Of a DNA stretch of 64,000 bases, positions 47,049 through 58,000 are shown in pieces. The position numbers were made by a program, and so were the translations under genes. The stretch spans positions 4,712,001-4,776,000 of the forward strand of contig NC_066292.1 of the NCBI RefSeq assembly GCF_905404315.1. The letters are read 5' to 3'. Below the pieces are notes generated by a model, which did not search any database, was not told where the DNA came from, and saw nothing but the letters and a program-made list of their open reading frames with translations. Position 1 is the first letter of the stretch. Each line of letters starts with the position of its first letter. Source of the DNA: Leptidea sinapis (Eukaryota; Arthropoda; Insecta; Lepidoptera; Pieridae).

Positions 47049-47359
47049 TACGTAAATTTGCCTTTGGTAACGAATTACTAAGTGTATTTTCTAATTTATT
47101 TCGCTTTTATTGATGATGTGTTTCTCAAGCAAATTACCATATTCTTTAAAGTAAGCATCGTTCTCGATATCAAACAATTATTTTTCCAATCGTGTTTTCA
47201 GTTTTGGCAACGGATAGAAAAATGTTTAAAAATACATATTATTTAAATTTCTCTCCGATAGGATATTTCGTATATTTGTAAAAACTCGTCAAAATCTGAT
47301 ATAAGTGAAAGTATGCTTACATAATCAGAAACAACAAACGGTTTATTTTTATGTTATCC

Positions 47360-47478
47360 TTAAAGGCCGGCAACGCTCCTGTGATTCCTCTGGTGTTGCA
47401 AGAGAATGTGGGCGGCGGTGATCACTTAACACCAGGTGACCCGTAAGCTCGTTTGTCGTCCTTTTCCATAATAAAAAA
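47360..47478 (+). mobile_element. Jockey-type LINE 3' tail
   Basis: CTTAAAGGCCGGCAACGCTC, GATTCCTCTGGTGTTGCAAG, GTGATCACTTAACACCAGGT and an A-rich end; only the last ~110 bp of the family. Confidence 0.65.
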
Positions 47479-47565
47479 AAATTTTTATCATCATCATAGG
47501 CTAAGGCTAACTCAATGTAGAGCAATAGCTATTGGAGAGTTGTTGAGATTGTATTTTTTTACGAG

Positions 47566-47872
47566 TGGGAGGCTCCTTTGCACAGGATGGCGGCTAAATT
47601 ATGTGTACCACAACGGCGCCTATTTCTGCCGTGAAAGAGTAATGTGTAAACATTATTGTGTTTCGGTCTGAAGGGCGCCGTAGCTAGTGAAATTACTGCA
47701 CAAATGAGACTTAACATCTTATGTCTCAAGGTGACGAGCGCAGTTGTAGTGCCGCTCAGAATTCTTGAGTTTTTCAAGAATCCCGAATGGCACTGCATTG
47801 TATTGGGCAGGACGTATCAATTGCCATCAGCTGAACGTCCTACTCGTCTCGCCCCTTATTATCATAAAAAAA
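47566..47872 (+). mobile_element. family A element, full forward copy
   Basis: GTGGGAGGCTCCTTTGCACA, GGCGCCTATTTCTGCCGTGA, TTGTGTTTCGGTCTGAAGGG and ACGTCCTACTCGTCTCGCCC with an A-rich end. Confidence 0.65.
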
Positions 47873-48549
47873 ATTTGGAGTTAATACTAAATATAACGGC
47901 AACATGCAGTCATTTGAATCATATATGACTAAGCAAAATAGTATTCAATAAATGGCAGCCTTTATTGAACACGTGCATGTAGATCCCCGTCCGTTTATGT
48001 ATAATAGATAGCATTCTTAAATAAACTAACGAATGTTTCTTACCATGTCGCCAGATCAGATTTTCTTATCCGCGATTTTTTTTATATGAATCTAGTACCT
48101 ATTAATTATGTAATTAGCTAGTAAATATCTGCGAAAACTTGTAAATAGCCTTTTATGTAAATATTTTCCTAACTATTATTGGATTTAGCTGTAAGTTTTC
48201 CAATTACAATAAAATAAAAAAAATATTACGTTATTTGAATTGTAATGGAATATGATATAAAAGACGTATTAAAGTTCGTATTCAAGCGTGTCATAATGTA
48301 GTTATGTCACGTCTCGCCACTTGAAGGGTCAGTCAGTACGAGTGGAGTGGGACGACTGTCAGGCCATTAAGTGAAGGCTTGGAAACTGAAAAGATATTCG
48401 AACCGGTTATGAGTATTGCATACTTACGCATCGTATTTTTTTTGCATTGTTGCTATCTCGGTGAAATAAAACTTGTCAATCGCCTGAACAGATTATAAAC
48501 TAGTAGGTCTACTTATATTTTTGAAATACAATATAGTATAACGGTAAAT

Positions 48550-48640
48550 ATAGTAGAATGAAACCCATTGGAAAAGGTGGAGAACATAACAAAACAGAAA
48601 GAAAAAATGAGAAACGGGTGATCTGAGGTCGAGACACCTC
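48550..48640 (+). repeat. GATGAAACCCATTGGAAA repeat end
   Basis: AATGAAACCCATTGGAAAAG, GAACATAACAAAACAGAAAG and GGGTGATCTGAGGTCG match the two ends of the element at 55925-56485. Confidence 0.5.
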
Positions 48641-48663
48641 CCGGCTTCTTTCCACTGAAGGGA

Positions 48664-48685
48664 GGGGGGGGGGGGGGGGGGGGGG
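48664..48685. repeat. run of 22 G
   Basis: Uninterrupted G tract followed by two copies of TTTCCCTAAGGGTAGT (48686-48720). It could form a G-quadruplex; length is also error-prone in sequencing. Confidence 0.8.
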
Positions 48686-49704
48686 TTTCCCTAAGGGTAG
48701 TTTTCCCTAAGGGTAGTTTTTCACTCTTTTCTCGAAATTTATGAATTACGGAATTTATTTACCTCAAAATTTATGTGAAAAATTCAAATAATCAAGTTTT
48801 TAAGAATTTTGGTGAAAATTAATTACAAAAGTGTTTTCACATCACTAATTAATGTTTATTCTATTTTGTTGTATCAAATCGCTTTTACAACACTGTTAAT
48901 ACGAAAAGTACTCGAATAAATTAAAAATGCCCGTTTTGCAAAGGAGTTTTAAACAAAAAACTGAAAATTCTGTAAACACTAACTGTTTATAATACATGTA
49001 AGTATGAGGTAATTAATGATTCCCTCCGCCGTTTGATTTATTTAGCACTGAATACTGATGTATAACAAATATCTTAGTATAATATATTCATTCATTTGTT
49101 TGAGATAGAACATAATAATGTTCTATGACACATTATGTCACTACATAATTAATATATATAGTTCTAAATAAATAAACATACGCAAATTAGTGTTTAATTA
49201 ATCTTAAATAAAATCTTGAATAATAAAGAAAATTGTATAAATCTTTGCTAGCTAACTTATTTGCATTCATTTTACACAACACTCACACACACATCCTGCT
49301 ATTTACAAATGCGCACACACACACTTAAATATTATAAGCACTGAGTAAAGTTTATTTAACTTTTAATTGTTTTTTGCGTAAATAAGTGATCATCAATCTC
49401 TGCTTAAATATTATTATATTCATGTATAATCCTGAAGAATTAACAAGGGGTCGGGACAAAATAATAATATAGAGTACATAATATTGTCTCGCAATATTTC
49501 TATGCATAATACCATTGCTGCTTTTTGCGTCCACGTGGACGACGTGGCAGCAGCTAGTAGTATTTAAACATAATATTATGTAAAATAATCTCATCATTTT
49601 CGTTACTTTGACTAAAACGAACTCTTTTGGCAGATGTCGTATTTTGTCTACGCCGAGGTCGTATTAAATAATAAAGTGTACTTTAAAAAGTAACCTGATA
49701 CCTA

Positions 49705-50964
49705 GGTAACACTGAAAATGTTTACAAAATGAAAAATGGCTTAATGTAGAAAGTTGCCAATACTTTTATTGTTTTTCAATAATATAATTATAGTAATCTC
49801 CGTTCCTTTCTACACATCATCGCATTCGATGGAACCACTGAGAAAAGTAGTGGGCCCATTCTTCCTTAGGGGTCTGTTCTATGGCATTTTCGTACGCTTT
49901 CATCGCATCTTCAGGGCTCGTAAAGCGAATACCTCGAATTTTATCTTTAGTTCTTGGGAATAAATAAAAGTCGCAGGGCGCCAGGTCAGGACTGTATGGC
50001 GGATGACTCATTATCTCGACACCTGCCGTAGTCAAATATTCAACAGTCCGTTTTGCGGAGTGCGCTGAAGCATTGTCGTGATGAAGGAGGATCCTGCTTC
50101 GAGGGCGCTGCTGTCGAATTCTTTTGTAAGACAACAGGCAAACAGCGATTGACATACCAGTCTGCAGTAACTGTCCTTTCATCTTCTAGCACAACTGTCA
50201 CGAAATGACCTTTTCGACCAAAGAATGAGGCAATCATTCCTTTCTTTACCTTAGTTGGCCGATTCTCGAAAGGAAACACCCACTGAGCTGATTGTCTTTT
50301 TCATCACCTTTGACGATGTCAAATGCTGCATTTGAGTCACTGCCGTTGAACTTATCTAACATTTGGTGACACCAGTCCATGCGAAGGTGTTTCTGGTAGT
50401 CGGTTAAAGTACTGGTATCCATCTGGTACAAAGCTTCCTGTCGCCTAAATGTTCGTGTAATATATTTTTAACTTGACTCATACCAATGCCTAGGCTTGCC
50501 CGTATCTGCTGATAGGCCACTCTCTTATCTTCCTCTATCATGCGTCGCACAGCACTGATGTTATCTTCAGTAGTCGCTGTTAAAGGACGTCCCTCACGCG
50601 GATCATCATTGAGATCTTTGCGTTATGCGATTGCGTCCACGCTTAAACTCATTAAATCAATTGTAAATAGTGGCACGAGATGGAGCTTCATTAAGAAATG
50701 CTAATCGCAGCCTATCATACCTTTGTTGTTGAGTAAGCCCAGAACGAAAATCATAATAAATCATTGACCGAAAATTTTCTCGCGTTAGGTTAATTTTCAC
50801 GTGAAACAAGAGTTTTAGATTTGCCGCCAATTCACAAAAACAATTGACAAATGAATGCAATACACTACATTAAGTTACCAAAGAGTTCTTAAATTGAAAT
50901 TCAAAAAAAGCTTTCATTAGCAATGTTTCTAACTGGGCAGTTCTAAATATTTTCAGTGTTACCC
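49705..50964 (-). pseudogene. mariner transposon, nearly full length, transposase broken
   Basis: Transposase on the minus strand. N-terminus (50860 on): NLTRENFRSMIYYDFRSGLT then DRLRLAFLNEAPSRATIYN. Middle pieces near 50430-50250 (LRMDWCHQMLDKFNGSDSNA, AFDIVKGDE) and 50279-50180 (VFPFENRPTKVKKGMI, VVLEDERTVTADWYVNRCLP). C-terminus (50182-49817): RPRSRILLHHDNASAHSAKR, then MSHPPYSPDLAPCDFYLFPR, which surrounds the catalytic aspartates, and KEEWAHYFSQWFHRM. At least three frame changes disable it. Ends GGTAACACTGAAAATGTTTA (49705, after TA) and ATATTTTCAGTGTTACC (to 50963) are the inverted repeats. About 1.26 kb, the usual mariner size. Confidence 0.85.
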
Positions 50965-51901
50965 ACGTAGCTAGGGATGTATAAACCACAAAAATCGAAG
51001 ATAACAAAAAAGCAATTGTGTGGTATTATGAAACCACGATGCAAGTGAAACTTTGTTTCACAGCATAACTTTCATAATATATTTCAGCATAATGGCCGAA
51101 AGAAAAAAAAACGAATACTTCTTTATAAAAATTTAAATATTATATTGTGATAAAAAAATCCTTGGTCTCAGAGGTGTGGCGGTCGAACCTACTCTACTTC
51201 TCAGGAGCCAGAGCTTAAATATGGGGACTTAAGAGACGTGGCCAAACTGACTTGAAAGCAGTAGTTGACATTAATGATACAACTTCACCCCTATTAATGC
51301 GACATAGATGGGTAAAAAAATATTGAGGCGATATAATATAAGTTTCAATTTTAAAAAAACTTATAGTCTAATATGAAAGTTTTATATCCTATGTCAACCT
51401 AATTACAGAAAAACGTATATATATGTACATTTTTATTATGTATTGTTTATCTGTTACCGATAAAATAGGTTGAGTCCTATGAAACAATACATGCATTACA
51501 TACCTACTTAAGTAGCAGTACAATAATAAGTGTGACTGGTGCTCGGTAATGTGTTATTCAGTTCAGTTGCTCGGAAAGATACAGCATCATTAATATCAGG
51601 ATTGAGGAAAAACATTGGTAGCGAGACACATCGGTAATAAAACAAAGATAATGTCAAGTGTTTTTAGCGTGCAACTTTTTTGGGCTTGACTTGAAACTAA
51701 ATTAATTTTTCGGTTGTAAATTCCATAGTCTGTTGACGCATTTTGAATAACTGAATAAGTTTTATGGACGCTGTCCCAAGAAATCGCCAAAAAAGGGCCA
51801 ATATAAAAATAATTATTTATCTACAGAATATAAGATGAAAATTCATTTTCTTTTTACACTAAGGAAAACGCAACGTACGGATTACGTTTATTGTATTTTA
51901 A

Positions 51902-52342
51902 GGCAAAGAGTAAGCAGAAAACACGCAAACATGGTGTTTTTAGACAAGTTTTGTGGTGAAAGTATAGCATTTCGAGCTTTGAACACTACTAATCCTGTTA
52001 CACATAATATCCTTAAGTCTGATTTGTAGGTTGCTAATGCTTGCTGTTGGTTATAGTTAACACTGCCGAGCATTTTTAAACTACCACTTTCCTTTGAAGT
52101 TAAACAAGTTTTTTGGCATGGCGTGACGCATTTTTTTGGTACTTCTCTCAGAAAAATAATTCTTATAGCTTGTACTTTTTTGTGTAGGTTCATTTATTCA
52201 GATTAGTAGTGAATAACGAGGATTGTAAGCATATAAACTGTTTTCCACGCAAGAATTTTTAATATATGGGCTTTGCTACATAGATGGCGGGCCGGCAGCG
52301 GTGAACTCATATCGCTCAAGGTCGCTGGCATTTAGTGTCGCC
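51902..52342 (+). mobile_element. TTAA-flanked MITE, copy 2 (441 bp)
   Basis: TTAA at 51898-51901 and 52343-52346. Starts GGCAAAGAGTAAGCAGAAAA and ends GGCATTTAGTGTCGCC. Nearly identical to 62317-62755. ORFs overlapping it are not genes. Confidence 0.72.
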
Positions 52343-53094
52343 TTAATATCATATGATAGAAAAGACGTTTATAATATTTTTAAACTAGTTTTAAATCGAG
52401 AATTATTGAAGCTTGCAGTAGGCAGCGTCGCTCTAGATCTCCTGAAACTCTGGGTTCCTCTGGAGGAATCACCGGGTTACGTGATACGCGATCTATTTAT
52501 AATACATTTCCTGCTTTTGGCATTTCAATAAGCGATTAACAGAACGCTTTTTGATCTTTTGCTTGAATCAATGGGATTGATTATTTTAGATTTATATTTG
52601 TACTTGTTACAGTTAAACCTAATGCAGGTTTGACATATTGATGTACGGATTCAGGATCGAATGATGGATGATATTAAATCTGGTTTGTAAATAGACATAG
52701 ATTAGGAGATCTCATGTCGAAAGCGGTCGTTGATCAATAAATAGATGACGTGCGCTTGTTTCGGTTTACTAAGTGGAAAAAGATTGACGCACGCGCAAGT
52801 CATTAACCAAATAAACAAGAGGTAGCCGGAGATGGCAAATATTGACGTTATCACGAAAATATTTTTTTATTGATCCACAGTGACCGGTTTATCTGGAAGG
52901 TTCTTTTAAATGGCGCTTTAATTGCTTATGTTATTAACACGTACGCATAGCAAACATTGTGTGACGTAACAAAAAGACATGTTTAAGTGTTGTTTATGTG
53001 ACTATGTATTATATATTTCTGTTTAATTGATGGACCAAAATTATAACCGAATGGTACCCTCTAGGGTACCATTTTTCAATTTTTCCTTGGTTTC

Positions 53095-53380
53095 TCTAGA
53101 AAGCACACGAAGCAGAGGAAGACAGACAAAGAGATGGGAAGATGATTTTAAGAAAGCAGCGGGCCCAGAATGGTTACGTATAGAAAAAGATAGAGACAAG
53201 TGCAAAGCCTTAGAGGAGGCCTTTGTCGAAAGACAGGCTGTTGGAGACAAGGAGAGAACAACCGAATGCTAACAATAGATTGATAGTTTAAGTTAATGAT
53301 ATTTTGTTACCCATATTAAACTTTTAATATGTTATGTTAATTAAGTTCAGAATAACGGCAATAAAGGCTTATTTTATATT
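53095..53380 (+). pseudogene. RTE-type LINE C-terminus and 3' UTR
   Basis: Encodes TRSRGRQTKRWEDDFKKAAG then PEWLRIEKDRDKCKALEEAF and VERQAV, the RTE C-terminal motif (RPxxRWEDDxKxxAGPxW). AATAAAGGCTTATTTTAT follows as the tail. The long ORF starting at 53027 is this fragment. Confidence 0.6.
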
Positions 53381-53437
53381 TATTTTTATGGACGTCCTCG
53401 TAAAGCTATAGCTTAAATGACAACGTATATTATTCTC

Positions 53438-53530
53438 ATCGGTTGAAAGACGTCCACAGCTGGACAATGGCCTCCCACAAAATTCCGGCGATCTTCTGCG
53501 TTTTCCAGTACATGGTCGCCATTCGAGATT
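53438..53530 (-). repeat. RTE-type LINE tail scrap
   Basis: AAAGACGTCCACAGCTGGAC, TCCGGCGATCTTC and CATGGTCGCCATTCG are reverse complements of the RTE tail family. Confidence 0.5.
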
Positions 53531-53559
53531 ATTGCTGTCCCTACGGATTTTTACTGTCC

Positions 53560-53640
53560 CTTACGTAATTTATACGCCTAGATAGAGCTGCTAGACAACC
53601 GATGAAAACAGACCAGGTTTATTACTTTAGTGTGTTCTCT
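53560..53640 (-). repeat. short dispersed repeat (GTCACGCACACTAAAGTA), copy 3
   Basis: Reverse copy: AATTTATACGCCTAGATAG, CTAGACAACCGATGAAAACA, TTTATTACTTTAGTGTG. Confidence 0.5.
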
Positions 53641-54484
53641 ACCCACTGCTACTACATTTTTGCTATCATACGGGCTACGAGTATGTCGATGACGTTAGTT
53701 TTTTTACGTGTCTCGAGAATAAAGCCCTCTCTCATTGCCATAGGCTCTCCCTTCTATTTTCATTGTTCACTTTTAGTTAGTTTTACTTAAATAATAATTA
53801 TAAAATTCATTTGTATTTCGTGGTGATGATGATAATTTACCATCAGATAAGCGTTCATGCTGGTGTGTACTATTAAGAAATCAAAGGGTTTTTAATCAAT
53901 TTGATCGCAAAATAACACACAAGGCGTTGACAGCTGCATCAGCACGAACTTCTGTGCAAATATTAAGTTATGAATGTAAGATTAACTTGATGGTTATTTT
54001 ATTACTATTTGTTATGACACTACATTTAACTGTTGTTTGACATAATATTTATTTATATCTATGTCCGGTTCGTTGCGGACACCTACAATTGGTAATTGCA
54101 ATTTTATGATGAAAAATGCACTTGCGATGTTTATATACAAACATATAATTAACCTGAGGAACGTTGTACAAATTGATCTTTATGTAGATTATTTTTGCTG
54201 GCATTTTCGGAGTTAAAAATACATTTATTGCTTTTAGGTTTTTGTTTAAATTTAAATAATTAATTTTACTTTTCGTTAATTAAAGGTTATTTTTAGTTCA
54301 ATTTTGTGTATAAACTGGTAGTTATATTATTCGTTTTTGTTTTATGTGAAATCACATCGAAACTAAAACATACACGGACCAGCAAGTGTAATTATCGTCT
54401 TACCTCTTAATTATTAATAATTACAAAATGGTTTATCTGAATATCGTAATTCTAGTGTCATTATTAAGCTTATAATATTTAAGT

Positions 54485-54772
54485 CTGCGAGATCTAATCT
54501 TAAATGAGGACATCCGTAGGAGAACCAAAGTCACCGACATACGTTTGCGAAACTAAAGTTGCAGTGGGCAGGGCACTTAGTTCGACGGACAGATGGCCGG
54601 TGGGGCAGTAAAATCCTAAATTCCGCGAATGGCGACCATGTACCGGAAGACCTGGTCAATATCGCCGGAGAAGGTTGGTTGGATGAGGGCAGCGCACGAC
54701 CGATCCTTTTGGCGATCTTTGGGGGAGGTCTTTGTCCAGTAGTGGACGTCTTCCGGCTGAGATGATGATAGT
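54485..54772 (+). pseudogene. RTE-type LINE C-terminus
   Basis: Reads RRTKVTDIRLRN, then LQWAGHLVRRTDGRWGSKIL, and later EGWLDEGSARPILLAIFGGG in another frame, ending at the TGATGATGATAG-like tail. Same family as 28858-29283. Confidence 0.62.
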
Positions 54773-54954
54773 CAGCTCACTATTTTGATGTGGCTGGGGA
54801 AGTGCACTGCGTACTTGCTGCTTAATTTAATGTAACTATAGTCTCATGCGTTATAGTCCGTTATTTATTTCTTCTAACATTTGTAACACAATAACCAGAA
54901 ATTACAAATTTTCAATATCTAAAACACTTTATCATCAATTGAAGGCTTTTTATA

Positions 54955-55465
54955 ATGGGATGCAATGTTGCGGTTTGAAGGGCTACGTTATTTGGGAAAT
55001 TACTGGGATTAATGAAACCAAACGTATTATGTCCCAAAGTGACGAGCGCAATTGTGATGCCGCTCAGAATTTTGCGTTCAATTACGAATGCTGAGCGGCA
55101 CTGTATTGTAATGGGCAGGGCAGGGGCGTGCATTGGTTTTTTAGCAAGGTAGGCACTCTAGATTTTACTAGTCGTAGTTGCGCATTAGTTTGACAGTACT
55201 AGGTTTTGAGGTATAAATATTGAAGATGTATCGAATCTGGAGACTGCCTACCGTAGGTATTTAGGATCTAGCAGCCTAAGGAAAAAAGGAGGAGTGTGTG
55301 TTCAATACACGTTTGGTAATAAATTGCGGAACCAAACTAAACTAAATCAACTTTTACACTAGTTCTATATTTATTTAGGTTTTTAACCAGGTAGGCACTG
55401 CCTAATTGCCTATATGGTGTGCACGCCACTGGGGCAGGGCGCATCACTGACGATCACAATATGAA
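54955..55465 (+). mobile_element. family A element, split by a hAT-type MITE
   Basis: ATTACTGGGATTAATGAAAC, CCCAAAGTGACGAGCGCAAT and a GCCGCTCAG..CTGAGCGGC hairpin up to GGGCAGGG at 55120. It resumes at 55432 with GGGCAGGGCGCATC. The ORFs here are not genes. Confidence 0.6.
55121..55431. mobile_element. hAT-type MITE with perfect 8-bp target duplication, 311 bp
   Basis: Inverted ends CAGGGGCGTGCATTGG (55121) and GTGTGCACGCCACTG (to 55431), plus GGTAGGCACT internal repeats. GGGCAGGG occurs directly before (55113-55120) and directly after (55432-55439). An 8-bp duplication and CAGGG-type ends are hallmarks of hAT elements. Confidence 0.78.
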
Positions 55466-55513
55466 CTTCTTACTGGTGTCGTCACATTTTCTCAGATAAT
55501 CTTGGCTTCAGAA

Positions 55514-55702
55514 ATGGAGGGAGGTTACGTAGAGCTAGTGATGCGTGAGCGTGTTAAACTTACCAAGGCAAACATGTTATTGAGGGCTGCTCTATTTATA
55601 ATGGAAAAAACGAATGAGGAAAACACCTTTATTATTAAGAGCGAAGTCCATCTTGCTTTAATATCAATATTTAAGTCTAAGAGCGACTTCCTGATAGTAT
55701 AA
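55514..55702 (+). CDS. small open frame of 62 codons, unrecognised
   Basis: ATG at 55514 opens a frame encoding MEGGYVELVMRERVKLTKAN, two hydrophobic patches (LLRAALFIM, LALISIF) and a stop at 55700-55702. It lies outside the repeats I recognised. No known domain was seen and no splice-consistent neighbour exon found. It may be a chance ORF, an unannotated repeat, or a small exon. Confidence 0.15.
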   Translation: MEGGYVELVMRERVKLTKANMLLRAALFIMEKTNEENTFIIKSEVHLALISIFKSKSDFLIV

Positions 55703-55924
55703 ATGTTGCACGTTGAGACACTTATCTTGGCACACCTAGTTAAATGTTACCTTTATGATAGTTTGACTAACGTGTGCGTTGAACTTTTATTTTACCTTGA
55801 GCTGTGAGCGAATTTTGCATTAATACAATGTCAGAGCTTCAGAGCGTAACATGATTTTCGCATGGCGCTCATTCACGGAATATCAGTTAGAAGTCTTTGA
55901 TAAAAAGTGACGAAAAATAATAGT

Positions 55925-56485
55925 AGGATGAAACTTATTGGGAAAGGAAGAGAATATAACAAAAATGAAAGGAAATAGAAATTACGGGCGATCTGAGGTC
56001 GGGAAGTGAGAAAGGGGGGTGTTTTATGGTAAAAAAACGGTTTATCTCGACCTGTATAGCCGAGTGGTTAGGGATCCTACCTACTAAGCCAGAGGTCCCG
56101 GGTTCGAATCCCGGTAGGTGCAAGCATTTATGTGATGAATATGGATGTTTTGTTTCCGAGCCATGGATGTTTAAACGTATTTATGTATGTTTATATGAAT
56201 TTATGTATGTTTAAGTAAGTATATTGTATTAAATATATCGTTGTCTTGTAACCCATAACACAGGCTATATATGCTTAACTTGGGGCAAGATAATTTGTGT
56301 AAAAAGTGTGTCAATATTATTATCTCGATTTCCGGCAAAACTACAAGTTAAATGGCAAAGTTAGAGGTAATAAAAAGATCTAATATATTTTCTACTTCCC
56401 GCCCTCAGTTCACCCTTAATTTATTTTTCCTTTAATTTTTGTTATATTATTCTCGTCCATTTCCAATGGGTTTCAATCTACAATT
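55925..56485. mobile_element. inverted-repeat element hosting a SINE
   Basis: Left end GATGAAACTTATTGGGAAAG..AGAGAATATAACAAAAATGA..GGGCGATCTGAGGTCGGGAA; right end TTCCCGCCCTCAGTTCACCC..ATTTTTGTTATATTATTCTC..CCATTTCCAATGGGTTTCAAT, its complement with changes. The middle is taken by the SINE at 56051-56319. Confidence 0.62.
56051..56319 (+). mobile_element. tRNA-derived SINE, full copy, 9-bp target duplication
   Basis: tRNA-like head with box A TAGCCGAGTGG and box B GGTTCGAATCC, then a body shared with the copy at 30854: GTTTCCGAGCCATGGATGTT, ATATCGTTGTCTTGTAACCC, TTGGGGCAAGATAATTTGTG and a GTCAATATTA tail. TTATCTCGA flanks both sides (56042-56050, 56320-56328). The acceptor stem does not pair fully, so this is not a functional tRNA. 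Confidence 0.78.
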
Positions 56486-56707
56486 TTTTTTTTGGTTTAA
56501 AAAATTATCGATTCTGGTTACCTACAGACCTAGCCACATTAGTCTGCCGAAATGCAAACAGAGGTCATGTTAATAACGATCGGTTCACATTATTCCAGTC
56601 GAGCGCTGGAATGCTTCTGGAATAATGCCAACCTGCACTGGAATATACCATTCCACTGACGGTCTATTTTTTTTGAAAAACATATTTTATGAACGATGCG
56701 GGATTCG

Positions 56708-56780
56708 AACGGTTAGCTCAGTTGGTTAGAGCATCGGCACGAAACGCCGGAGGTCGTGGGTTCGAATCCCGCAGCGTTCA
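56708..56780 (+). tRNA. tRNA-Ile-like sequence, probably a pseudogene or SINE head, copy 1
   Basis: Folds as a tRNA: acceptor GAACGGT with AGCGTTC (one mismatch), D arm GCTCAGTTGGTTAGAGC, anticodon stem TCGGC/GCCGG, T arm GTGGG-TTCGAAT-CCCGC. Boxes A (TAGCTCAGTTGG) and B (GGTTCGAATCC) match consensus. The anticodon loop ACGAAAC lacks the universal U33, so function is unlikely. D and T arms resemble eukaryotic tRNA-Ile. A TTTT stretch follows soon after, as in Pol III terminators. Confidence 0.45.
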
Positions 56781-57011
56781 TAAAATTTTGTTTTTCAAAT
56801 TTTATTTGTGTATTAATCCTAGAAGTGAGGGTTATCACTTTAAAAATATAACATATTGTTTAGATTTACAAGAGCGACATCTCAAGTCAATTTCCTAATT
56901 TGCAAATATTAGGGTTGAGCAGGCTATCAACTGTAAAGTAGATCCTGTAGATGAAGCCACAACGTGAGAGTTGAACAAAGCAAACAGAATTTTATAACGA
57001 GGCGGTACTCG

Positions 57012-57084
57012 AACAGTTAGCTCAGTTGGTTAGAGCACCGGCACGGAACGCCGGAGGTCGTGGGTTCGAATTCCGCATCGTTCA
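57012..57084 (+). tRNA. tRNA-Ile-like sequence, probably a pseudogene or SINE head, copy 2
   Basis: Direct repeat of copy 1, 304 bp downstream: GTTAGCTCAGTTGGTTAGAG, anticodon stem CCGGC/GCCGG with loop ACGGAAC, box B changed to GGTTCGAATTC. Again no U33. Followed by the same TTCATAAAATTTTGTTTTTC and AATCCTAGAAGTGAGGG. Confidence 0.42.
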
Positions 57085-57696
57085 TAAAATTTTGTTTTTC
57101 AAATTTTATTTGTGTATTAATCCTAGAAGTGAGGGTTATCACTTTAAAAACCTTACATATGGTCTATTTTTCATTACAGCTCATTCCAGTGCAACTGGAA
57201 TAGTGTGAACGGCTAATATGTAATAGTTTCGAATCTTATCATCAACTTTTTTAACCCCTGATATCGAGATCAGACAATCAATTATGAATAGACACTATCA
57301 ATCTCATCCAACAATAATTGGGTTGTTAATTGATTGATAAGCGTTTTAGTTTTGTTGAGCTTATGTTTATAGATAGATAACAATAGTCAAATACCTACCT
57401 ATATAGGTTAATAATCATTTTGAAGTATTTGTAAACAAGAAACTGATATTCTGAAGTCATACTGTTGCGGTGATTATTTTCGCGAGTTTGCTGTGGTTGC
57501 ACCATAGACTGCGAATATACTAACGTATACACGACCTGACAGCCCGAAAATTCTTGACCAATTTTGATTTGTCATTGTGCGCGTTAGCTAGTGGTTTAAC
57601 ATTCAAAATACTATGGAGCTAATGTCGAACGTGGCTGACTGTTTACGACTTGTTAATAGAAATCGGTTACAAAAACAATAGTTCGTGAAACTACCT

Positions 57697-58000
57697 TTTT
57701 AACCGACTTCCAAAAGGAGGAGGTTATCAATACGATCGGTAATTTTTTTTATGTATGTACATCGATTTCTCTGAGAGTTATGATCCGATTTACGTAATTC
57801 TTTTGTTTGATACGAAATAGATGCCATTTGGTCCTATAAAAATTTTATGTAGTTTGGCCCAGTAGTTTTCATTTTATGAACATTTATATGAAAATTTTCC
57901 TCTATCTGAATGTCATAATTGTTTTCTGTGTACGGCTTCTTTTTGGAGTTTTCATTCAAGTTAATTATATATTATTATTAAGTGACACTAAAACGTAAAA
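57697..58000 (+). repeat. dispersed repeat E, forward copy
   Basis: AACCGACTTCCAAAAGGAGG then ATGTATGTACATCGATTTCT, TTTGGCCCAGTAGTTTTCAT and GTGTACGGCTTC. A second AACCGACTTCAAAAA follows at 58020. Confidence 0.5.

Larger units (their letters stand above)
56578..57216. mobile_element. TIR element carrying two tRNA-like copies
   Basis: Ends CGGTTCACATTATTCCAGT (56580) and ACTGGAATAGTGTGAACGG (to about 57212) are inverted; further GGAAT/ATTCC pairs lie next to them. The interior holds two direct copies of a tRNA-like segment plus a shared 70-bp downstream sequence. Confidence 0.58.

Noticed and set aside
56051..56122. A true tRNA gene at the box A/B match
   Set aside because: The acceptor stem does not pair fully and the sequence continues into a body shared with another copy at 30854, so it is a SINE head.
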